From: Bacteroidales bacterium
GTDB taxonomy: Bacteria; Bacteroidota; Bacteroidia; Bacteroidales; VadinHA17
Direction: 5' to 3'
Length of the DNA stretch: 36,083 nt
Assembly: GCA_003141415.1 (NCBI GenBank)
Contig: PLLX01000117.1
Location: forward strand, 1-36,083
Under the pieces are notes generated by a model. The model was not told the DNA's origin, searched no databases, and saw nothing but the letters and a program-made list of their open reading frames with translations. Each line of letters opens with the position of its first letter. Position 1 is the stretch's first letter. Below, piece after piece: positions 34,401 through 36,083 of the stretch. A program made the position numbers and the translations under genes.

Positions 34401-35248
34401 ATGCAAAGGATGATTCAGTTAAATTCTTTTACAAAGTTTCTTCAGAACCAAACTATGATTTCCTTTCATTCAAGCTAAATGATGTGGAGATCTTCAAAAA
34501 ATCAGGAGAAATTCCCTGGACAATGAGGACAGTTGCTGTGCCGGCAGGGCTCAATAAAATGGAATGGATCTACAAAAAAGATAATTCTGTTTCACAAGGA
34601 TCAGATTGTGCATGGATTGACATGATTGATTTTGCTCAGTCAAGTACTGTAAGGTATATACAAAGAGATCTTAAGGTTGCGAGAATTGTAACACCTGACA
34701 GTACTAAGCAGTATGGTCAGGAAGATATTACTGTAAAAGTTCTGAATGTTGGAAAAGATACTTTAAATGGATTTAATCTGGCGTATGAAATAAACAACCA
34801 TTTTCCTCCTGTGAAACAATTTTTTAATAACAAAGTCATTCCTTATGGTGATTCAGTAACGGTGTCATTCAGGACAAAGGCTGATCTTTCAAAATATGGT
34901 ATATATAATATTGTTACTTACGGATTTGATAACAACGACGACTGTATATTTAATGACACACTGACTGCCAATATTGAGAACACCAGAATCAGTGAGACAT
35001 TAGGTGTTTATCCGAATCCTTTCACTGACAAGCTTACAATTACTGTTAACTCACAATCTGACGACAAGCTTCAGATATCTATTTCCAACATATCCGGAGT
35101 AAAATTATATGATATTAAAAAAGAAATTATAAGCGGAAATAATTCATTTACAATTAATGATTTCAATCTGATCCCGTCACTCTATTATCTCAATATACAC
35201 GGAACGACAATTAATAAAACAATACCTGTTATGAAAATCGGCAGGTAG
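31466..35248 (+). CDS. Gingipain-type C25 peptidase with T9SS sorting domain
   Basis: 1260 residues from the ATG at 31466 (a TTG lies one codon upstream). Signal peptide to about residue 24 (FTVSASGQ), then a gingipain-propeptide-like region. C25 catalytic domain about 245-620: YLLIIGDVNRVPYY, then INYTGHGEEDGW (His456) and ISNACRTAQF (Cys489), the catalytic pair. Next come Ig/CARDB-like repeats, a region shared with gingipain C-terminal parts (VKFFYKVSSEPNYDFLSF; CAWIDMIDF), another CARDB-like domain, and a T9SS type A tail (LGVYPNPFTDKLTI). It should be secreted through the type IX system to the surface. Cleavage specificity cannot be told. Confidence 0.93.
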   Translation: MRLGKDKQAIILAVFLVFTVSASGQTGISYKFHLDGNLQKSDVIIGDKSIIINYSISELNIESLTNSAGSFYRISIPGHISSAVPGKPDLPVFSRLITIPEGSGFKIKISDVRSEKIKPSGKKIEGLLFPAQESETKEFQQTKPGFKIDKTVYATRGIIPGDTVRIEPLGIARNNKLANLYILPVRYNPHSNSIEVITSMRIEITFSNSINLTSKSLSSQSAVFKESLNKGILNYNPDQVVPGYSDQPVKMIIITDTAFKKQLEPFIRWKTQKGFKLTILYKGAGLAGNDYIHIKQTLTNIYNASSSTGHPPEYLLIIGDVNRVPYYGSGGSGNITDMYYGEFDGNGDYIPEMFIGRLPVADTTELKTAITKIIQYEKFQFADTNKFYSRAIVSAGYDAGYASYMNGQIKYAITNYLTKANRIDEFHFNYPQSYTAKDSIIELINKGVSFINYTGHGEEDGWLHVNIKTPDIPLFQNKNMYPFVISNACRTAQFNLASAFGTRMLLTAGKGAIGFIGCSNDSYWDEDFYWAVGPGTISGDPTYEGSGLGAYDRLFHTHGESPSDWYYTMGQINYAGNLAVSASTSSRKQYYWETYNLIGDPSVTPILGKPLSFNVSLPDTLPNGIKSLSLSVDPFAYVAVSHFDTLWDASFASNSGTVTLNLPGISNDSCLVVISGQNKIPVMKTIHFSNIHKEFINLTASSINDSQGNNNNLADFGESFYLKLKISNLGLTDSHNLYAKISSTSDWVTITSDSVSIGTLLARSDTVLSNNLGVSISNDVPDMGVVTFKLLLKDQLSEKQYSIDICIHAPELQIINCLMDDKIEGNGDDIPDPGETFRLVFKVQNQGSSNIEGQFNISSQDGNLSIVEPSIKSGVLKFGQVTDIPIVVKLSETIPTGTLISVSAILDCSPYIVNKDFSFRVGKIRESFEASSFNVFPWINLSSIPWIITSATSYDGSVSARSGAIGNSGSTSLAIRTIYAKDDSVKFFYKVSSEPNYDFLSFKLNDVEIFKKSGEIPWTMRTVAVPAGLNKMEWIYKKDNSVSQGSDCAWIDMIDFAQSSTVRYIQRDLKVARIVTPDSTKQYGQEDITVKVLNVGKDTLNGFNLAYEINNHFPPVKQFFNNKVIPYGDSVTVSFRTKADLSKYGIYNIVTYGFDNNDDCIFNDTLTANIENTRISETLGVYPNPFTDKLTITVNSQSDDKLQISISNISGVKLYDIKKEIISGNNSFTINDFNLIPSLYYLNIHGTTINKTIPVMKIGR

Positions 35249-35373
35249 CTTATCAATATAACGTTTAAAAAAGATGACTGGCAGTAATCAATAACTTAAA
35301 AACCTAAATCGCTTGAAAATCAAGGGAATTATATATATGATTCCCAAAACTCATATACAAAAACTATTTTAAT

Positions 35374-35958
35374 ATGTTAACCACAATACCTACGCGTGAG
35401 ATGGCTTTCAATTTGTTTAAAGAATACAACAAGTCGGAAAGCCTCATGAAGCATGCACTATCTGTAGAAGGTGTAATGAGGTATATGGCTAAGAAATATG
35501 GAGAGGATGAAGAGAAATGGGGAATAATCGGGTTGGTTCACGATCTTGATTATGAGATGTATCCGGATCAGCACTGCATAATGACTGAAAAAATTTTAAA
35601 AGAGAATAACTGGCCTGAAGAATATATCAGAGCGGTATTGAGCCATGGCTGGGGTCTGGCTTCTGATATAAAACCAATTTCGTTACTTGAAAGAACAATC
35701 TATGCTGTAGATGAGTTGACTGGACTTGTTGCTACCAGTGCGCTTGTAAGGCCTTCAAAAAGCGTTTTGGATATGGAAACACGATCGGTAAAGAAAAAAT
35801 GGAATGACAAAAAGTTTGCTGCCGGAGTGGACCGTTCAGTTATTGAAAAAGGAGCTGAAATGCTTGGAGTGAATCTCGATGATCTGATTACAGATTGTAT
35901 AATGGGGATGAGGACGGTTGCAAAAGAGATTGGGTTGCAAGGTATTATACCATTATAA
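35374..35958 (+). CDS. HD-domain (HDIG-type) hydrolase
   Basis: 194 residues, soluble. The HD metal motif is split as usual: SLMKHALSVEGVM (first His), GLVHDLDYEMYP (His-Asp) and VLSHGWG (further His), then YAVDELTGLV with a late Asp. HD proteins are metal-dependent phosphohydrolases acting on nucleotides or related phosphates; the substrate here is unknown. Start ATG at 35374. Followed by a terminator and convergent with a DUF1080 gene. Confidence 0.85.
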   Translation: MLTTIPTREMAFNLFKEYNKSESLMKHALSVEGVMRYMAKKYGEDEEKWGIIGLVHDLDYEMYPDQHCIMTEKILKENNWPEEYIRAVLSHGWGLASDIKPISLLERTIYAVDELTGLVATSALVRPSKSVLDMETRSVKKKWNDKKFAAGVDRSVIEKGAEMLGVNLDDLITDCIMGMRTVAKEIGLQGIIPL

Positions 35959-35995
35959 AAAAGGCCGGATCAATTGACCCGGCCTTCTTAAATAT
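35958..35995. terminator. Bidirectional terminator
   Basis: AAGGCCGG (35961-35968) pairs with CCGGCCTT (35979-35986); the loop holds TCAATTGA, itself palindromic. An A-run precedes the stem, serving as a T-run for the opposite strand, and TTCTTA follows. It lies between the convergent HD and DUF1080 genes. Confidence 0.75.
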
Positions 35996-35996
35996 A

Positions 35997-36083
35997 TCAC
36001 AGAGTATTGATTTTAAGTTTAATATTTCTGAACCATACATCACTGCCATGGTCCTGAAGTCCTATGTAACCTTCTTTTGCAGG
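35997..36083 (-). CDS. 3' end of a DUF1080 (3-keto-disaccharide hydrolase-type) gene, partial
   Basis: The last 28 codons and a TGA stop, read leftward from the right edge. The residues include GYIGLQDHGSDVWFRNIKL, which is the hallmark C-terminal strand of DUF1080 (a concanavalin-like fold; members cleave 3-keto-glycosides). The rest lies outside the window. Such proteins are usually exported. Confidence 0.8.
   Translation of the reverse strand, partial: PAKEGYIGLQDHGSDVWFRNIKLKINTL

Overview
The window reads as a chromosomal segment of an AT-rich member of the Bacteroidota, most likely Bacteroidales or a related order. The support is: a gingipain-type C25 peptidase with a type IX secretion (T9SS) C-terminal signal, families common in this phylum (DUF4831, DUF6599-like, DUF1080), a fused aspartokinase/homoserine dehydrogenase, weak Shine-Dalgarno sequences, and promoter-like TAnnTTTG boxes (with TTTG about 18 bp upstream where it can be seen). 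No rRNA, tRNA, CRISPR array, insertion sequence or phage gene was seen.

Layout. (1) 121-6344: an ABC-2-like permease and a PepD dipeptidase on the minus strand, a Pit phosphate transporter with its DUF47 partner, a PAP2 phosphatase, and a membrane-anchored EEP-family protein. (2) 6469-8877: a polyprenol-phosphate-type GT2 plus a GT39 (ArnT/PMT-like) transferase, a likely lipid-linked glycosylation pair. (3) 8957-10617: a decayed CPBP protease pseudogene, a 43-residue membrane peptide and a metallophosphoesterase. (4) 10692-14204: a cupin and two paralogous MFS carriers that also share a nearly identical core promoter. (5) 14406-17885: an exported thioredoxin-fold protein, a DUF4831 lipoprotein and the NAD(P)HX repair enzyme Nnr. 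(6) 18125-24712: a POT peptide transporter, then thrA-thrC-thrH. ThrH (phosphoserine:homoserine phosphotransferase family) sits where a homoserine kinase would be expected. (7) 24879-31058: a redox/envelope block with a heptaheme NapC/NirT-type cytochrome, a DoxX-TIM-barrel fusion, a DUF6599-like exported protein, a Tat-exported aldo/keto reductase carrying two 4Fe-4S motifs, and an exported metallo-beta-lactamase-fold hydrolase. (8) 31466-36083: a 1260-residue C25 peptidase, an HD-domain protein, and the last 28 codons of a DUF1080 gene entering from the right edge.

The observations most worth a second look are these. First, a set of degenerate purine-rich short tandem arrays, mostly with an exact 7-bp unit, occupies intergenic gaps and is always purine-rich on the strand being transcribed. 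Second, the threonine operon uses ThrH in place of ThrB. Third, the cytochrome, DoxX-barrel and Tat-AKR block may be an uncharacterised quinol-linked periplasmic redox module. Fourth, there is a 36-bp perfect palindrome upstream of the C25 peptidase. All functional assignments rest on motifs read by eye; no database search was run.
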